From contig NZ_JACSYA010000014.1 in NCBI RefSeq assembly GCF_029870285.1, forward strand, positions 62,001-126,000: DNA of 64,000 nt. Reading direction: 5' to 3'. A program made the translations under genes and the position numbers. Source of the stretch: Delftia sp. PS-11 (GTDB lineage: Bacteria; Pseudomonadota; Gammaproteobacteria; Burkholderiales; Burkholderiaceae_C). The notes beneath the pieces were generated by a model. That model was given only the letters and a program-made list of their open reading frames with translations. It ran no database searches and was not told where the DNA came from. Of the stretch, positions 9,902-22,349 are shown piece after piece; within the stretch, counting starts at the first letter, position 1, and the number at the start of each line of letters is the position of its first letter.

Positions 9902-10574
9902 GCAGGCTCGGCTGCCCTGGCATGCGCCGGGGCTGGTCGCGGGGGTGGACGAGGCCGGGCGCGGCCCGCTGGCCGGGCCTGTGGTGGCCGCTGCCGTCAT
10001 TCTGGATGACCTGCATCCCATCGAGGGTCTGAACGATTCCAAGAAGCTCACGGCGGCGCGCCGAGAAGTTCTCTATGACGAAATCCGCGCCAAGGCGCTG
10101 TGCTGCAGCATTGCCGAGGCCAGCGTCGAGGAAATCGACCGCCTCAACATCCTGCAGGCGACCCTGCTGGCCATGCGCCGCGCCGTGGCCGGCCTGCGCC
10201 TCAAGCCTGTGCTGGTGCTGGTCGATGGCAACCAGCTGCCTGTGCTTGACGTGCAGGCCGAAGCCATTGTCAAAGGCGATGCGCTGGTGCAGGCCATCTC
10301 GGCGGCGTCCATTCTGGCCAAGGTCACCCGCGACCGCTGGTGCGAGCGGCTGCATGAGCAATATCCGCAGTACGGCTTCGATGGCCACAAGGGCTATGGC
10401 ACAGCGGCGCACCTGGCGGCGCTGCGCCAGCATGGGGCCTGTGTGGAGCATCGCCGCTCTTTTGCGCCGGTGGCCCATGTGCTGAACATTGCGCGCATTG
10501 CCGAGCCGCTGGCCGCCGCCCGTGCTGCCCAGGCCATGGCGCAAGGCGCCCAGGCGCCGCTGCTGCCAGCCTGA
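9864..10574 (+). CDS. rnhB: Ribonuclease HII
   Basis: Cleaves RNA in RNA-DNA hybrids and removes single ribonucleotides from DNA. Catalytic motif [20 protein letters not shown] near residues 24-43, SKKLTAARR, and [15 protein letters not shown]. 236 residues with the family's usual C-terminal [18 protein letters not shown] segment. The ATG lies 38 bp inside lpxB; a TTG 18 bp downstream is an alternative start. It closes the lipid A operon, the standard betaproteobacterial order. Confidence 0.92.
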   Translation: MRSRKSLPLLPPEQARLPWHAPGLVAGVDEAGRGPLAGPVVAAAVILDDLHPIEGLNDSKKLTAARREVLYDEIRAKALCCSIAEASVEEIDRLNILQATLLAMRRAVAGLRLKPVLVLVDGNQLPVLDVQAEAIVKGDALVQAISAASILAKVTRDRWCERLHEQYPQYGFDGHKGYGTAAHLAALRQHGACVEHRRSFAPVAHVLNIARIAEPLAAARAAQAMAQGAQAPLLPA

Positions 10575-10635
10575 GCCTGCTGCACTTCCTGCGCCCCCCG
10601 GTGGCGCGTTTTCCCCCGATTCCGAAATCCCCGCC

Positions 10636-11427
10636 ATGAGCCGACCCCCTGCCGCCACATTGATCCAGTCCCGTGACAACGCCCTGGTCAAGGATTTGCG
10701 CCGGCTGGCGCAGGACAGCGCTGCCTACCGCCGCCAGGGCCGCGTCTGGCTGGAAGGCGACCACCTTTGCCGGGCAGCGCTGGCGCGCGGGCTGCAGCCG
10801 GCCATGGCTGTGGTGGCCGAGTCCTTCTGGACCCAGGTTCCCATGGAGTGGCTGGCGGGAGCGGGCAAGGTCGTGGTGTTGGCCGATGCCCTGTTCGCCG
10901 AAGTCAGCGGGCTGGAGTCGCCCGCGCGCATCGGCTTTCTCATGGACTGGAGTGCTGGCGAGTCCATCCGCCCGGGTGTGGCCACTGTCATCCTGGACCG
11001 GGTGCAGGATGCGGGCAATGTGGGCTCCATCCTGCGCAGCGCAGCAGCCTTCGGTTTTGGCCAGATTGTGGCGCTCAAGGGAACGGCGGCGCTGTGGAGC
11101 CAGAAGGTGCTGCGCGCCGGCATGGGGGCGCACTTCGGCCTGCGCCTGATCGAGTCGGCGTCTGCCGACGACCTGGATGCGCTGGCGCTGCCGCTGATTG
11201 TGACCAGTTCCCATCAGGGGGAACTGGTGCAGCATGCCCAGCTGCCCTGGCCTTGCGCCTGGGCGATGGGCCATGAAGGGCAGGGCGTGGGCGAGGCGCT
11301 GATGCGCAAGGCCGCGCTGCATGTGCGCATTGGCCAGCCGGGAGGCGAGGAGTCGCTGAACGTGGCGGCGGCGGCGGCCATCTGCCTGCACGCCAGCAGC
11401 GTGAGTGCCTGCTTAGCCCAAGGGTAA
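10636..11427 (+). CDS. TrmH/SpoU-family RNA 2'-O-ribose methyltransferase
   Basis: SPOUT-fold methyltransferase, probably of 23S rRNA. The 263-residue protein has an N-terminal substrate-binding domain (residues 1-100, RDNALVKDLRRLAQD) and the three SPOUT motifs: ILDRVQDAGNVGSILRSAAA, AWAMGHEGQGV, and IGQPGGEESLNVAAAAAICL, which form the knotted SAM site. The exact target (RlmB-like G2251 or another site) cannot be read from the sequence. The chosen ATG matches the family N-terminus; upstream frame is open into rnhB but Pro/Ala-rich. A separate promoter for carA follows. Confidence 0.85.
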   Translation: MSRPPAATLIQSRDNALVKDLRRLAQDSAAYRRQGRVWLEGDHLCRAALARGLQPAMAVVAESFWTQVPMEWLAGAGKVVVLADALFAEVSGLESPARIGFLMDWSAGESIRPGVATVILDRVQDAGNVGSILRSAAAFGFGQIVALKGTAALWSQKVLRAGMGAHFGLRLIESASADDLDALALPLIVTSSHQGELVQHAQLPWPCAWAMGHEGQGVGEALMRKAALHVRIGQPGGEESLNVAAAAAICLHASSVSACLAQG

Positions 11428-11441
11428 TCCCGTGGTCTGTA

Positions 11442-11470
11442 AGAAGGCCCAAGTCCATGCAGCCTATAAT
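11442..11470 (+). promoter_or_regulatory. Candidate carA promoter
   Basis: A perfect -10 hexamer TATAAT lies at 11465-11470. The -35 region at 17-bp spacing (11442-11447, AGAAGG) is a poor match, so an activator or a strong -10 would be needed. Transcription would start near 11477, giving a leader of about 125 nt before the carA GTG. Distance from the preceding gene supports independent expression of carAB. Confidence 0.5.
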
Positions 11471-11477
11471 GGGCGGC

Positions 11478-11600
11478 TTTCAAGCATTCCACACTACGCC
11501 TAGCGACGCTTCCTCGCCTCCCCCTGCAGACAAGCTGTACCCGCCCGGACCCGTCCGTGCGGCACGCTGGGCGTAACCGTAATTAGAACCGGAGAACCCA
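11478..11600 (+). promoter_or_regulatory. carA 5' leader with possible three-way junction
   Basis: The untranslated region before carA holds, at about 11541-11572, an outer pairing CGCCC/GGGCG that encloses two small hairpins (GGA-CCCG-TCC and GTG-CGG-CAC). This is a compact fold, but the stems are short and no covariation can be assessed here. A leader involved in pyrimidine or arginine control would be plausible for carAB; no peptide leader or obvious attenuator terminator was found. Confidence 0.3.
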
Positions 11601-12765
11601 GTGCTTTTGTCTCTCAAGGGAGCATTCCCATCCGCCATCCTGGCGCTCGCAGACGGCACGGTCTTTGTTGGCAACTCGATTGGTGCGCAAGGCACCACGG
11701 TCGGTGAAGTCGTTTTCAATACGGCCATCACCGGCTACCAGGAAATCCTCACCGACCCCAGCTACTGCCAGCAGATCGTGACGCTCACGTATCCGCACAT
11801 CGGCAACTATGGCGTCAACGCAGAGGATGTCGAGGCCGGCAAGGTCCATGCGGCGGGCCTGATCATCAAGAATCTGCCGTTGCTGGCCAGCAACTTCCGC
11901 AACAGCGAAACCCTGTCCGACTACCTCACCCGCAGCGGCACGGTGGCGATCGCCAATATCGACACGCGCAAGCTCACCCGCCTGCTGCGCGACAAGGGCG
12001 CCCAAAACGGTGCCATCGTCGGCCTGGCTGCAGGCGAGGAAGTGACCCAGGCGCGCATCGACGAGGCGCTGGCTGCTGCCAAGGCAGCCCCCAGCATGAA
12101 GGGCATGGACCTGGCCCAGGTGGTGACCACGGCCCAGTCCTACGAATGGACCGAGACCGAATGGAAGCTGGGCGAGGGCTATGGCAAGCAGCAGGCGCCG
12201 CGCTTCCATGTGGTGGCCTATGACTTCGGCGTGAAGTTCAACATCCTGCGCATGCTGGCCGAGCGCGGCTGCAAGCTGACCGTGGTGCCCGCCAAGACGC
12301 CCGCCAAGGATGTGCTGGCGATGAATCCCGATGGCGTGTTCCTGTCCAACGGCCCTGGCGACCCGGCGCCCTGCGATTACGCGATTGCTGCAACCAAGGA
12401 AATCGTGGACTCCGGCAAGCCGGTATTCGGCATTTGCCTGGGCCATCAGATCATGGCCCTGGCGGCTGGCGCCAAGACCTTCAAGATGGCCAACAGCCAC
12501 CATGGCGCCAACCATCCGGTCAAGGACCTGGACAACGGCCGTGTGAGCATCACCAGCCAGAACCACGGCTTTGCCGTGGAGCTGGAGTCGCTGCCCGAAA
12601 CGCTGCGCCCCACGCACATCAGCCTGTTCGACGGCACGCTGCAAGGCCTTGAGCACAAGGACAAGCCTGCGTTCTGCTTCCAGGGCCACCCCGAGGCATC
12701 GCCCGGCCCGCACGATATCGCCTACCTGTTTGACCGCTTCACGGCGCTGATGGAGAAACACAAAA

Positions 12766-12773
<8 letters not shown>
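11601..12773 (+). CDS. carA: Carbamoyl phosphate synthase small subunit (glutaminase)
   Basis: Supplies ammonia from glutamine to CarB for carbamoyl phosphate, feeding pyrimidine and arginine synthesis. 390 residues: N-terminal CPSase domain ([20 protein letters not shown]) and a class I amidotransferase domain with nucleophile elbow [14 protein letters not shown] and the C-terminal His/Glu pair in [11 protein letters not shown]. Starts at GTG 11601 behind CCGGAG. Its end overlaps carB by 8 bp, ensuring equal subunit production. Confidence 0.95.
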
Positions 12774-16014
<3,241 letters not shown>

Positions 16015-16066
16015 TGGCCGCAAGGCCCGCCGCACTGTCCTACATTGCTGGCGGGTCTTCAGGCCC

Positions 16067-16092
16067 TTGCGCCGCTGCAAACGCGGCATAAT
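16067..16092 (+). promoter_or_regulatory. Candidate greA leader promoter
   Basis: CATAAT at 16087-16092 (5 of 6 to the -10 consensus) with TTGCGC at 16067-16072; the 14-bp spacing is too short for a good sigma-70 promoter, so the -35 assignment is doubtful. Transcription would start about 16099, just upstream of an intrinsic terminator. Confidence 0.35.
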
Positions 16093-16111
16093 GGGGCAAG
16101 CGATTTGATGT

Positions 16112-16146
16112 AACCGCCGCGCGGCAACGTGCGGCGGTTTGCTTTT
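16112..16146 (+). terminator. Intrinsic terminator between carB and greA
   Basis: AACCGCCGC (16112-16120) pairs with GCGGCGGTT (16131-16139) around a 10-base loop and is followed by TTGCTTTT. It could end the carAB transcript, or act as an attenuator in the greA leader, since a -10-like element sits about 20 bp upstream and the greA start is about 95 bp downstream. Confidence 0.75.
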
Positions 16147-16238
16147 GGGGTACAGGCTCCGCCCGCTGCCATGCGGGCCCGTCCTGTGCCGACGAGGCCG
16201 CGCAGCGCGCGGCGTTTGCTGAACGTGGAGACTTTCCA

Positions 16239-16715
16239 ATGGCCACCATTCCTGTCACCAAGCGCGGAGCCGAAAAGCTCAAGGACGAGCTGCACCGCCT
16301 GAAGACCATTGAGCGACCCGCCATCATCCAGGCCATCGCCGAGGCGCGTGCCCAGGGTGACCTGAGCGAAAACGCGGAGTACGAGGCCGCCAAGGACCGC
16401 CAGGGCTTCATCGAAGGCCGCATTGCCGAGGTCGAAGGCAAGCTGTCTGCTGCCCAGATCATCGATCCCGCAGAAGTGGATGCCGGTGGCCGCGTGGTCT
16501 TTGGCGCCACCGTGGAACTGGAGGACGAGGACAGCGGCGATACCGTGCGCTACCAGATCGTGGGCGAGGATGAAGCCGATCTCAAGCTGGGCCTGATCAA
16601 TGTCTCCAGCCCCATCGCGCGTGCCTTGATCGGCAAGGAAGAGGGCGACACCGCCGAGGTGCAGGCGCCGGGCGGCGTGCGCCGCTACGAAGTGGTGTCC
16701 GTGCGCTACATCTGA
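16239..16715 (+). CDS. greA: Transcription elongation factor GreA
   Basis: Binds in the RNA polymerase secondary channel and stimulates transcript cleavage in backtracked complexes. 158 residues: N-terminal coiled coil with the acidic tip in [20 protein letters not shown] (residues 41-60, the D-L-S-E-N-A-E-Y signature) and C-terminal FKBP-like domain. Normal length. Located after carAB as in many betaproteobacteria; the region upstream holds a promoter-like element and terminator that may attenuate its expression. Confidence 0.95.
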   Translation: MATIPVTKRGAEKLKDELHRLKTIERPAIIQAIAEARAQGDLSENAEYEAAKDRQGFIEGRIAEVEGKLSAAQIIDPAEVDAGGRVVFGATVELEDEDSGDTVRYQIVGEDEADLKLGLINVSSPIARALIGKEEGDTAEVQAPGGVRRYEVVSVRYI

Positions 16716-16759
16716 GCGGACTGCTGCATCCGGCCTGCTGCCAACGCCGTCTGAGCGCC

Positions 16760-17185
16760 ATGCACGATCGAGTCCCTTTGCTGGCTGCCGCGCTCTGGTG
16801 GGGCAGCCTGTCGGCCATAGGTTTCATGGCCGTTCCCATGCTGTTTGCCAACCTGCCCGCACCGGCGCTTGCCGGCTTCATGGCAGCCAAGCTGTTTGCC
16901 GCGCAGACCTGGGTGTCCATTGCCTGCGCCGCCTTGCTGCTGGCGCTGTCCCGGCGCCGCAGGGAGCAGGCCTTGCAGCCCTGGGCCCAGGCTGGCCTGG
17001 GTTTCGTGATTGCAGGCATGCTGCTGGCGCTGCTGGTGCAGTACGGTGTGTCGCCGCGCATTGTGGCGCGCGAGAATCTCAGGCTCTGGCACAGCCTGGG
17101 CACGGCGATGTACGCACTGCAGTGGCTGTGCGCGCTGGCCGTGCTGTGGCGCATTGCGGGGGCTGGCCGCAAAGACCCGGCCTGA
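16760..17185 (+). CDS. DUF4149-family membrane protein
   Basis: Small inner membrane protein of 141 residues with four predicted hydrophobic helices (about 5-25, 48-68, 81-102, 117-136). N-terminal segment LWWGSLSAIGFMAVPMLFA resembles the DUF4149/TMEM205-type family, which has no established role. It lies 44 bp after greA, an arrangement seen in related genera, and is followed by a strong bidirectional terminator. Confidence 0.7.
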   Translation: MHDRVPLLAAALWWGSLSAIGFMAVPMLFANLPAPALAGFMAAKLFAAQTWVSIACAALLLALSRRRREQALQPWAQAGLGFVIAGMLLALLVQYGVSPRIVARENLRLWHSLGTAMYALQWLCALAVLWRIAGAGRKDPA

Positions 17186-17234
17186 CCCGTGGTCTGCGTG
17201 TCCCGCCTTTTGCAGCCTGCATACAGGCGCAGGG

Positions 17235-17270
17235 CATGAAAAAAGCAGCCTCGCGGCTGCTTTTTTCATG
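17235..17270. terminator. Bidirectional terminator, perfect 16-bp arms
   Basis: CATGAAAAAAGCAGCC (17235-17250) and its exact reverse complement (17255-17270) flank the loop TCGC. Both strands show a GC stem followed by T6, so it serves the DUF4149 gene on the plus strand and the glycosyltransferase gene on the minus strand. Confidence 0.93.
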
Positions 17271-17296
17271 GGTCCGTGCGGCGCTGCTGCTGCGGC

Positions 17297-18076
17297 CTAC
17301 TCGTGCCAGTGCTCTGCCACCCAGGTGGCCGGCTGGATATGCCTGAAGCGCCTGTTGCGGCGTCCGGCCAGCGCATCGGGTGGGTTGCATTCGCCGTGAA
17401 AGATCACCACGCGCGCGCCATCGGGCACGAAAGGCGGTTTCCAGTAGTTCGTCGGCCAGGCCGGGATGCAGTGGTACTTGAAGCTGGGACACCAGGCGGC
17501 AGGCCAGTACTTGAGCTTGCCCTGCTTGTGCAGCATGTCCGACAGATAAGCCTGTTCGTTGCGGAAGCTGCTGCGGATCTGCTCGAAATGGCCGCGAAAG
17601 TAGTCCAGCACCTCGGGATGGGCGCCCAGCTCGAAGCGATAGACCGAGGAGTTGCCCGTGATGCGCCAGGGGCGTTTGTAGTCATGGATGATCAGGAACT
17701 CGCCGGGCTCGGAGAAGAAGTCGTCCAGCGCACCGGTGATCACCACGTCCACGTCGAGAAACAGCGCCGTGCCCTTGAGGCCGTGCAGATCCGCGCTGAA
17801 AGTGGCCAGCTTGTTCCAGCCCCGCTCGGGGATGCCGGGCGGCAGATTCAGCGGCGGGATCGGCAGGCACTCGACTTCGGAACGAATCCCCACGCCGTCA
17901 TCGGTCAGGCAGACAAAGCGAAAATCTCCCTTCAGATGGCGTCGCACCATGGCATAGAGCCGGTTGACGTACTCCGGGCCATACTTGCGGCCCCACTTCA
18001 TGCAGATCACGAAGCGCTGCTGCGGCGTGACGGAAGCGGGGTGGCTCGTCGTGTTGGCGGACAATTCGGCGTTCAT
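17297..18076 (-). CDS. Putative glycosyltransferase (nucleotide-diphospho-sugar type)
   Basis: 259 residues, cytoplasmic, with no signal peptide or membrane helix. The order of features is that of a GT-A glycosyltransferase: N-terminal strand FVICMKWGRKYG, RFVCLTDD around residue 55, and GTALFLDVDVVITG near residue 105, whose DVD fits the metal-binding DxD motif. The substrate is unknown; relatives occur in lipopolysaccharide or capsule contexts but here it stands alone with yhbY. It is the last gene before a terminator, 16 bp downstream of yhbY, so probably co-transcribed with it. Confidence 0.7.
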   Translation of the reverse strand: MNAELSANTTSHPASVTPQQRFVICMKWGRKYGPEYVNRLYAMVRRHLKGDFRFVCLTDDGVGIRSEVECLPIPPLNLPPGIPERGWNKLATFSADLHGLKGTALFLDVDVVITGALDDFFSEPGEFLIIHDYKRPWRITGNSSVYRFELGAHPEVLDYFRGHFEQIRSSFRNEQAYLSDMLHKQGKLKYWPAAWCPSFKYHCIPAWPTNYWKPPFVPDGARVVIFHGECNPPDALAGRRNRRFRHIQPATWVAEHWHE

Positions 18077-18092
18077 GGATCGGTTGCGGCGC

Positions 18093-18566
18093 TCAGTCTG
18101 CCTGGCGCTTTTTGACGGATTTTTGCTTGGGCTTGGCGCGCTTGACCTGGCCTCCGGCCGTCAGGCGCTGGTTGCCCAGCACGCGGATCTGCTTGACCTC
18201 GGGCTTCTGGCCTGCACGCTTGCTGAACTTGAGCACCTTGACGTCACGCGGGCCGGGCTTGCGGTCCTCGTCCAGGGCCTTTTCCTTGGCAGGCATGGGG
18301 CGCCACAGCACCAGCAGCTTGCCGATGTGCTGGATGGGGGCGGCGCCGAGCTCGTCGCACAGCTGCAGGTACATCTGCTCGCGTGCGGCGCGGTCATCGT
18401 TGAAGACACGGACCTTGATCAGGCCATGGGCGTTGAGGGCGGCGTTGACCTCCTTCTGCACGGCGGCCGTCAGGCCGTCGCCGCCGATGAGGACCACGGG
18501 GTCCAGGTGGTGTGCGTTGGCGCGGTGTTCCCGGCGCTCGGCGGGAGTCAATTGAATTTGGGGCAT
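18093..18566 (-). CDS. yhbY: YhbY-family RNA-binding protein
   Basis: CRS1/YhbY domain protein associated with the large ribosomal subunit precursor. 157 residues: the domain (about 5-100) includes [20 protein letters not shown], the GXXG-like loop IGGDGLT, and [11 protein letters not shown]; a basic Lys/Arg-rich tail of about 55 residues extends beyond the usual roughly 100-residue protein. The ATG at 18566 is 6 nt downstream of a GATAAT hexamer, which suggests a leaderless transcript. Divergent from rlmE, another 50S biogenesis factor, the usual pairing. Confidence 0.87.
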   Translation of the reverse strand: MPQIQLTPAERREHRANAHHLDPVVLIGGDGLTAAVQKEVNAALNAHGLIKVRVFNDDRAAREQMYLQLCDELGAAPIQHIGKLLVLWRPMPAKEKALDEDRKPGPRDVKVLKFSKRAGQKPEVKQIRVLGNQRLTAGGQVKRAKPKQKSVKKRQAD

Positions 18567-18572
18567 GCCCGT

Positions 18573-18578
18573 ATTATC
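18573..18578 (-). promoter_or_regulatory. -10 element for yhbY, apparently leaderless
   Basis: On the minus strand GATAAT is followed by six bases (ACGGGC) and then the yhbY ATG. The predicted transcription start coincides with the start codon and no Shine-Dalgarno sequence can fit. A TATTAT on the plus strand (18572-18577) overlaps it and could serve rlmE. Confidence 0.4.
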
Positions 18579-18597
18579 GAGGCTGAAAGAATCCAGC

Positions 18598-19251
18598 ATG
18601 AAAGTACAAACCAAAAGCAAGAAGGTCAACAAGGCTTGGCTCAACAGCCACGTCAACGATCCTTACGTCAAGGCCGCCCAGAAGGACGGCTACCGGGCCC
18701 GTGCGGCCTACAAGCTCAAGGAGATCGACGAGCAGCTCAAGCTGATCCGGCCCGGCGATACCGTCGTCGATCTGGGCTGTGCCCCCGGGGCCTGGAGCCA
18801 GTACGTGCGCCGGCGCCTGTCGCCCGATGGCGCAGCCGTGGGGCAGCTCAATGGCCGCATCATTTCCCTGGACCTGCTGCCCATGGAGCCTATCGAGGGC
18901 GTTCACTACATCCAGGGGGATTTCCGCGAAGAGTCGGTGCTGGCGCAGCTGACGCAGGCCCTGGAGGGCGGCAAGGCCGATGTGGTGGTGTCGGACATGG
19001 CGCCCAATCTGTCGGGCAACGGCACCACCGATGCTGCGCGCATTGCCCATCTGGTCGAGCTCGCAGTTGATTTTTCACTTCACCATATGAAACCGGGCGG
19101 GGCGCTGGTCGTCAAGCTTTTCCATGGCGGAGCCTACGATGAACTGGTGGCGCTGTTCCGGCAGACCTTCAAAGTGGTCAAGCCGTTCAAGCCAAAGTCC
19201 TCGCGCGACAAGTCTTCCGAGACATTTTTGATCGGCATGGGGCTCAAGTGA
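18598..19251 (+). CDS. rlmE: 23S rRNA (uridine-2552-2'-O)-methyltransferase
   Basis: FtsJ/RrmJ family enzyme that methylates U2552 in the A loop during 50S maturation. 217 residues: SAM motif [13 protein letters not shown] (about residues 57-69), [11 protein letters not shown] near 130, and the catalytic K-D-K-E residues from the family (KEIDE region, D in SDMAP, K in [10 protein letters not shown] in SSETFLIG). Start at [10 protein letters not shown] matches the basic RNA-binding N-terminus. ftsH follows 160 bp downstream, the common rlmE-ftsH-folP-glmM order. Confidence 0.94.
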   Translation: MKVQTKSKKVNKAWLNSHVNDPYVKAAQKDGYRARAAYKLKEIDEQLKLIRPGDTVVDLGCAPGAWSQYVRRRLSPDGAAVGQLNGRIISLDLLPMEPIEGVHYIQGDFREESVLAQLTQALEGGKADVVVSDMAPNLSGNGTTDAARIAHLVELAVDFSLHHMKPGGALVVKLFHGGAYDELVALFRQTFKVVKPFKPKSSRDKSSETFLIGMGLK

Positions 19252-19331
19252 GGCCCCCGGCCTGGGGCTGCCCCAGGTCAAGACCGCTTTCAAGCTATGG
19301 CTGCTATAGAGGGATATATGCGGCCTGGCGT

Positions 19332-19358
19332 CTTGAAAGACCTAAAATGACCCGCAAA
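19332..19358 (+). promoter_or_regulatory. Candidate heat-shock (sigma-32) promoter of ftsH
   Basis: CTTGAAA (19332-19338) is an exact match to the sigma-32 -35 consensus; 13 bp later comes CCGCAAAT, a weak match to the -10 CCCCATnT. A TAAAAT at 19343-19348 could instead be a sigma-70 -10. ftsH is heat-shock controlled in E. coli, which makes the first reading plausible. Confidence 0.35.
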
Positions 19359-19411
19359 TAGGCTGTGCGCCTGCCGCGAGCCGTTTGTCTGTATTCCCAT
19401 TGGAGCCCCGC

Positions 19412-21334
19412 TTGAACAATCAGTGGTTTTCAAAAATCGCCGTCTGGCTGGTCATCGCCATGGTGCTGTTTACGGTGTTCAAACAGTTTGACACCCGCGG
19501 CACTGCTGGCGCGTCCCATCTCGGCTACTCCGAATTCCTGGAGGAAGTGCGCAGCAACCGCATCAAGAGCGCCACTATCCAGGAAGGCCCTGGCGGCACC
19601 GAGATCGTGGCCACGACCAACGACGACCGCAAGGTGCGTACCACGGCGACCTACCTGGACCGCGGTCTTGTGGGCGATCTGATCAACAACAACGTCAAGT
19701 TCGATGTCAAGCCGCGTGAAGAGGGCTCCGTGCTCATGACGCTGCTCATGAGCTGGGGTCCCATGCTGCTGCTGATTGGCGTGTGGGTCTATTTCATGCG
19801 TCAGATGCAGGGCGGCGGCAAGGGTGGCGCCTTCAGCTTCGGCAAGAGCAAGGCGCGCATGCTTGACGAGAACAACAACACCGTCACTTTCGCCGATGTG
19901 GCGGGCTGCGACGAGGCCAAGGAAGAGGTCAAGGAAGTCGTGGACTTCCTCAAGGACCCCAACAAATTCCAGAAACTCGGCGGCCGCATTCCGCGTGGCC
20001 TGCTGCTGGTCGGCCCTCCGGGCACTGGCAAGACGCTGTTGGCCAAGTCGATTGCTGGTGAGGCCAAGGTGCCTTTCTTCAGTATCTCGGGTTCCGACTT
20101 CGTGGAAATGTTCGTCGGCGTGGGCGCGGCCCGTGTGCGCGACATGTTCGAGAACGCCAAGAAGAATGCCCCCTGCATCATCTTCATCGATGAAATCGAT
20201 GCCGTGGGCCGCCAGCGTGGCGCGGGCCTGGGCGGTGGCAATGACGAACGCGAGCAGACGCTCAACCAGATGCTGGTCGAGATGGACGGCTTCGAGACCA
20301 ACCTTGGCGTGATCGTCGTGGCAGCCACCAACCGCCCCGACATCCTGGATGCGGCGCTGCTGCGCCCCGGCCGCTTTGACCGCCAGGTGTATGTGACGCT
20401 GCCGGATATCCGTGGCCGCGAACAGATTCTCAACGTGCACATGCGCAAGATCCCCGTGGGCCAGGACGTGAATCCGGCGGTGATCGCCCGTGGCACGCCC
20501 GGCATGTCGGGCGCCGATCTGGCCAACCTGTGCAACGAGGCGGCGCTGATGGCTGCCCGCCGCAATGCGCGCACCGTCGAGATGCAGGACTTCGAGAAGG
20601 CCAAGGACAAGATCATCATGGGCCCCGAGCGCAAGAGCATGGTCATGCCCGAGGAGGAGCGCCGCAACACGGCCTACCATGAGGCGGGCCATGCGCTGAT
20701 CGGCAAGCTGCTGCCCAAGTGCGACCCCGTGCACAAGGTCACCATCATCCCGCGTGGCCGCGCTCTGGGTGTGACCATGAGCCTGCCCGAGAAGGACCGT
20801 TACTCCTATGACAAGGAGTACATGCTCAATCAGATCGCGATGCTGTTCGGTGGCCGCATTGCCGAAGAAGTGTTCATGAACCAGATGACCACGGGCGCGA
20901 GCAACGATTTCGAGCGTGCCACGCAGATCGCCCGCGACATGGTGACGCGCTATGGCATGACGGATGCGCTGGGGCCGATGGTCTACGCGGAGCAGGAGGG
21001 GGAGCCTTTCCTGGGCCGCTCGATGACCAAGACCAACAACGTCAGTGAGCAGACCATGCAGAAGGTGGACCAGGAGGTTCGCCGGATCATCGACGAGCAG
21101 TACGCGCTGGCGCGCAAGCTCATCGAGGACAATGCCGAGAAGATGCATGCCATGGCCAAGGCCATGCTCGACTGGGAAACCATCGATGCCGAGCAGCTCG
21201 ACGACATCATGGCCGGTCGTGCGCCGCGTCCTCCCAAGGACTTTGTTCCGCGCAACCCGCCGTCCTCCGATGGCGGCAGTTCGTCAGGTGGTACGCCGGC
21301 CGTTGACACCCAGCCTTCGCCGACCACTGCCTGA
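19412..21334 (+). CDS. ftsH: ATP-dependent zinc metalloprotease FtsH
   Basis: Membrane-anchored AAA+ protease that degrades misfolded membrane proteins and regulators such as LpxC and sigma-32. TTG 19412 is chosen: GGAG precedes it by 6 bp and it gives [12 protein letters not shown], the usual N-terminus, for 640 residues. Two transmembrane helices (about 5-25 and 100-120), Walker A GPPGTGKT at 201-208, Walker [12 protein letters not shown], and zinc motif HEAGH at 423-427. The tail is Pro/Ser/Gly-rich. A strong terminator follows. Confidence 0.95.
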   Translation: MNNQWFSKIAVWLVIAMVLFTVFKQFDTRGTAGASHLGYSEFLEEVRSNRIKSATIQEGPGGTEIVATTNDDRKVRTTATYLDRGLVGDLINNNVKFDVKPREEGSVLMTLLMSWGPMLLLIGVWVYFMRQMQGGGKGGAFSFGKSKARMLDENNNTVTFADVAGCDEAKEEVKEVVDFLKDPNKFQKLGGRIPRGLLLVGPPGTGKTLLAKSIAGEAKVPFFSISGSDFVEMFVGVGAARVRDMFENAKKNAPCIIFIDEIDAVGRQRGAGLGGGNDEREQTLNQMLVEMDGFETNLGVIVVAATNRPDILDAALLRPGRFDRQVYVTLPDIRGREQILNVHMRKIPVGQDVNPAVIARGTPGMSGADLANLCNEAALMAARRNARTVEMQDFEKAKDKIIMGPERKSMVMPEEERRNTAYHEAGHALIGKLLPKCDPVHKVTIIPRGRALGVTMSLPEKDRYSYDKEYMLNQIAMLFGGRIAEEVFMNQMTTGASNDFERATQIARDMVTRYGMTDALGPMVYAEQEGEPFLGRSMTKTNNVSEQTMQKVDQEVRRIIDEQYALARKLIEDNAEKMHAMAKAMLDWETIDAEQLDDIMAGRAPRPPKDFVPRNPPSSDGGSSSGGTPAVDTQPSPTTA

Positions 21335-21365
21335 TGCGTGACTGGCTGCCCGCTGCGGCAGTCTC

Positions 21366-21401
21366 AAGCAAAGGGGCCCCAAGGGGCCCCTTTGCTTTTG
21401 G
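21366..21401 (+). terminator. Intrinsic terminator after ftsH
   Basis: AAGCAAAGGGGCCCC (21366-21380) and its exact reverse complement (21383-21397) form a 15-bp stem with a 2-base centre, followed by TTTT overlapping 21396-21399. It separates ftsH from folP-glmM. Confidence 0.85.
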
Positions 21402-21468
21402 CCCATTTCCCCCATTTCCCTGATTCCATGCAAACGTGCCCGTGTATGGGCGCACTCCAGGAGATTCC

Positions 21469-22338
21469 ATGTCCCGACAATGGCAGACCTCGCGCTTTTT
21501 GCTGGACCTGCAGCGCCCGCTGGTGATGGGCATCGTCAACGTGACGCCCGATTCCTTCTCCGATGGCGGGCACCATGCGACGGTGCCACAGGCGCTGCGC
21601 CATGCAGAGAAATTGGTGGCCGAGGGGGCCCATATCCTGGACATTGGCGGTGAATCCACGCGGCCAGGCTCCCCTGCCGTGGCGCTGGATGAGGAGCTGC
21701 GCCGGGTATTGCCCGTGGTGCGCGAAGCCGTGAACCTGGGTGTGCCAGTTTCCGTGGATACCTACAAAAGCGATGTGATGCAGGCCGTTCTCGACCTGGG
21801 CGCCGACATCATCAATGACATCTGGGCCCTGCGTCAGCCCGGAGCCGAGCAGGTGGTGGCTGCACATCCACGCTGCGGCATCTGCATCATGCACATGCAT
21901 GGCACGCCCCAGGACATGCAGGTCAGTCCCATGCAGGGCGATGCGGTGCCGCAAGTGCAGGATTTTCTGCGCGAGCGCAGCGATGCGCTGCAGGCCCGGG
22001 GCGTGGAGCGCACGCGCATCGTCTGGGACTATGGCATCGGCTTCGGCAAGACCGTGGCACAGAATTTTGCATTGCTTGCCCGGCAGCGTGAGCTGCTGGG
22101 TCTAGACTTCCCCTTGCTGGCAGGCTGGTCGCGCAAAGGCTCGCTGGGCCATGTCAGCGGCCGTGCCCAGGGTGAGCGCATGGTGCCCAGCGTGGCAGCT
22201 GCGCTGCTGGCCGTGGAGCGGGGCGCACGCGTGGTGCGTGTGCACGATGTGGCCGACACGGTGGCTGCACTGAGCATCTGGCATGCCATGCGCGAAAACG
22301 ATGGGCATGCGGCCACAACAGAAAAAACCACGAAATAA
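21469..22338 (+). CDS. folP: Dihydropteroate synthase
   Basis: Condenses p-aminobenzoate with dihydropterin pyrophosphate in folate synthesis; target of sulfonamides. 289 residues, TIM barrel with the phosphate/pterin motifs [15 protein letters not shown] (about 18-32) and [17 protein letters not shown], the GIGFGKT loop and WSRKGSLG near 220. The ATG 21469 has CCAGGAGA 5-6 bp upstream and removes an unconserved 11-residue extension. glmM starts 11 bp downstream; one operon. Confidence 0.94.
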   Translation: MSRQWQTSRFLLDLQRPLVMGIVNVTPDSFSDGGHHATVPQALRHAEKLVAEGAHILDIGGESTRPGSPAVALDEELRRVLPVVREAVNLGVPVSVDTYKSDVMQAVLDLGADIINDIWALRQPGAEQVVAAHPRCGICIMHMHGTPQDMQVSPMQGDAVPQVQDFLRERSDALQARGVERTRIVWDYGIGFGKTVAQNFALLARQRELLGLDFPLLAGWSRKGSLGHVSGRAQGERMVPSVAAALLAVERGARVVRVHDVADTVAALSIWHAMRENDGHAATTEKTTK

Positions 22339-22349
22339 CCAGGAAGACT

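Noticed and set aside
19261..19320. Small inverted repeats (CCTGGGG/CCCCAGG, GCTATGGCTGCTATAG) between rlmE and ftsH
   Set aside because: They resemble pieces of interspersed repeats seen in Comamonadaceae, but with only one copy recognisable in this window a repeat family cannot be supported.
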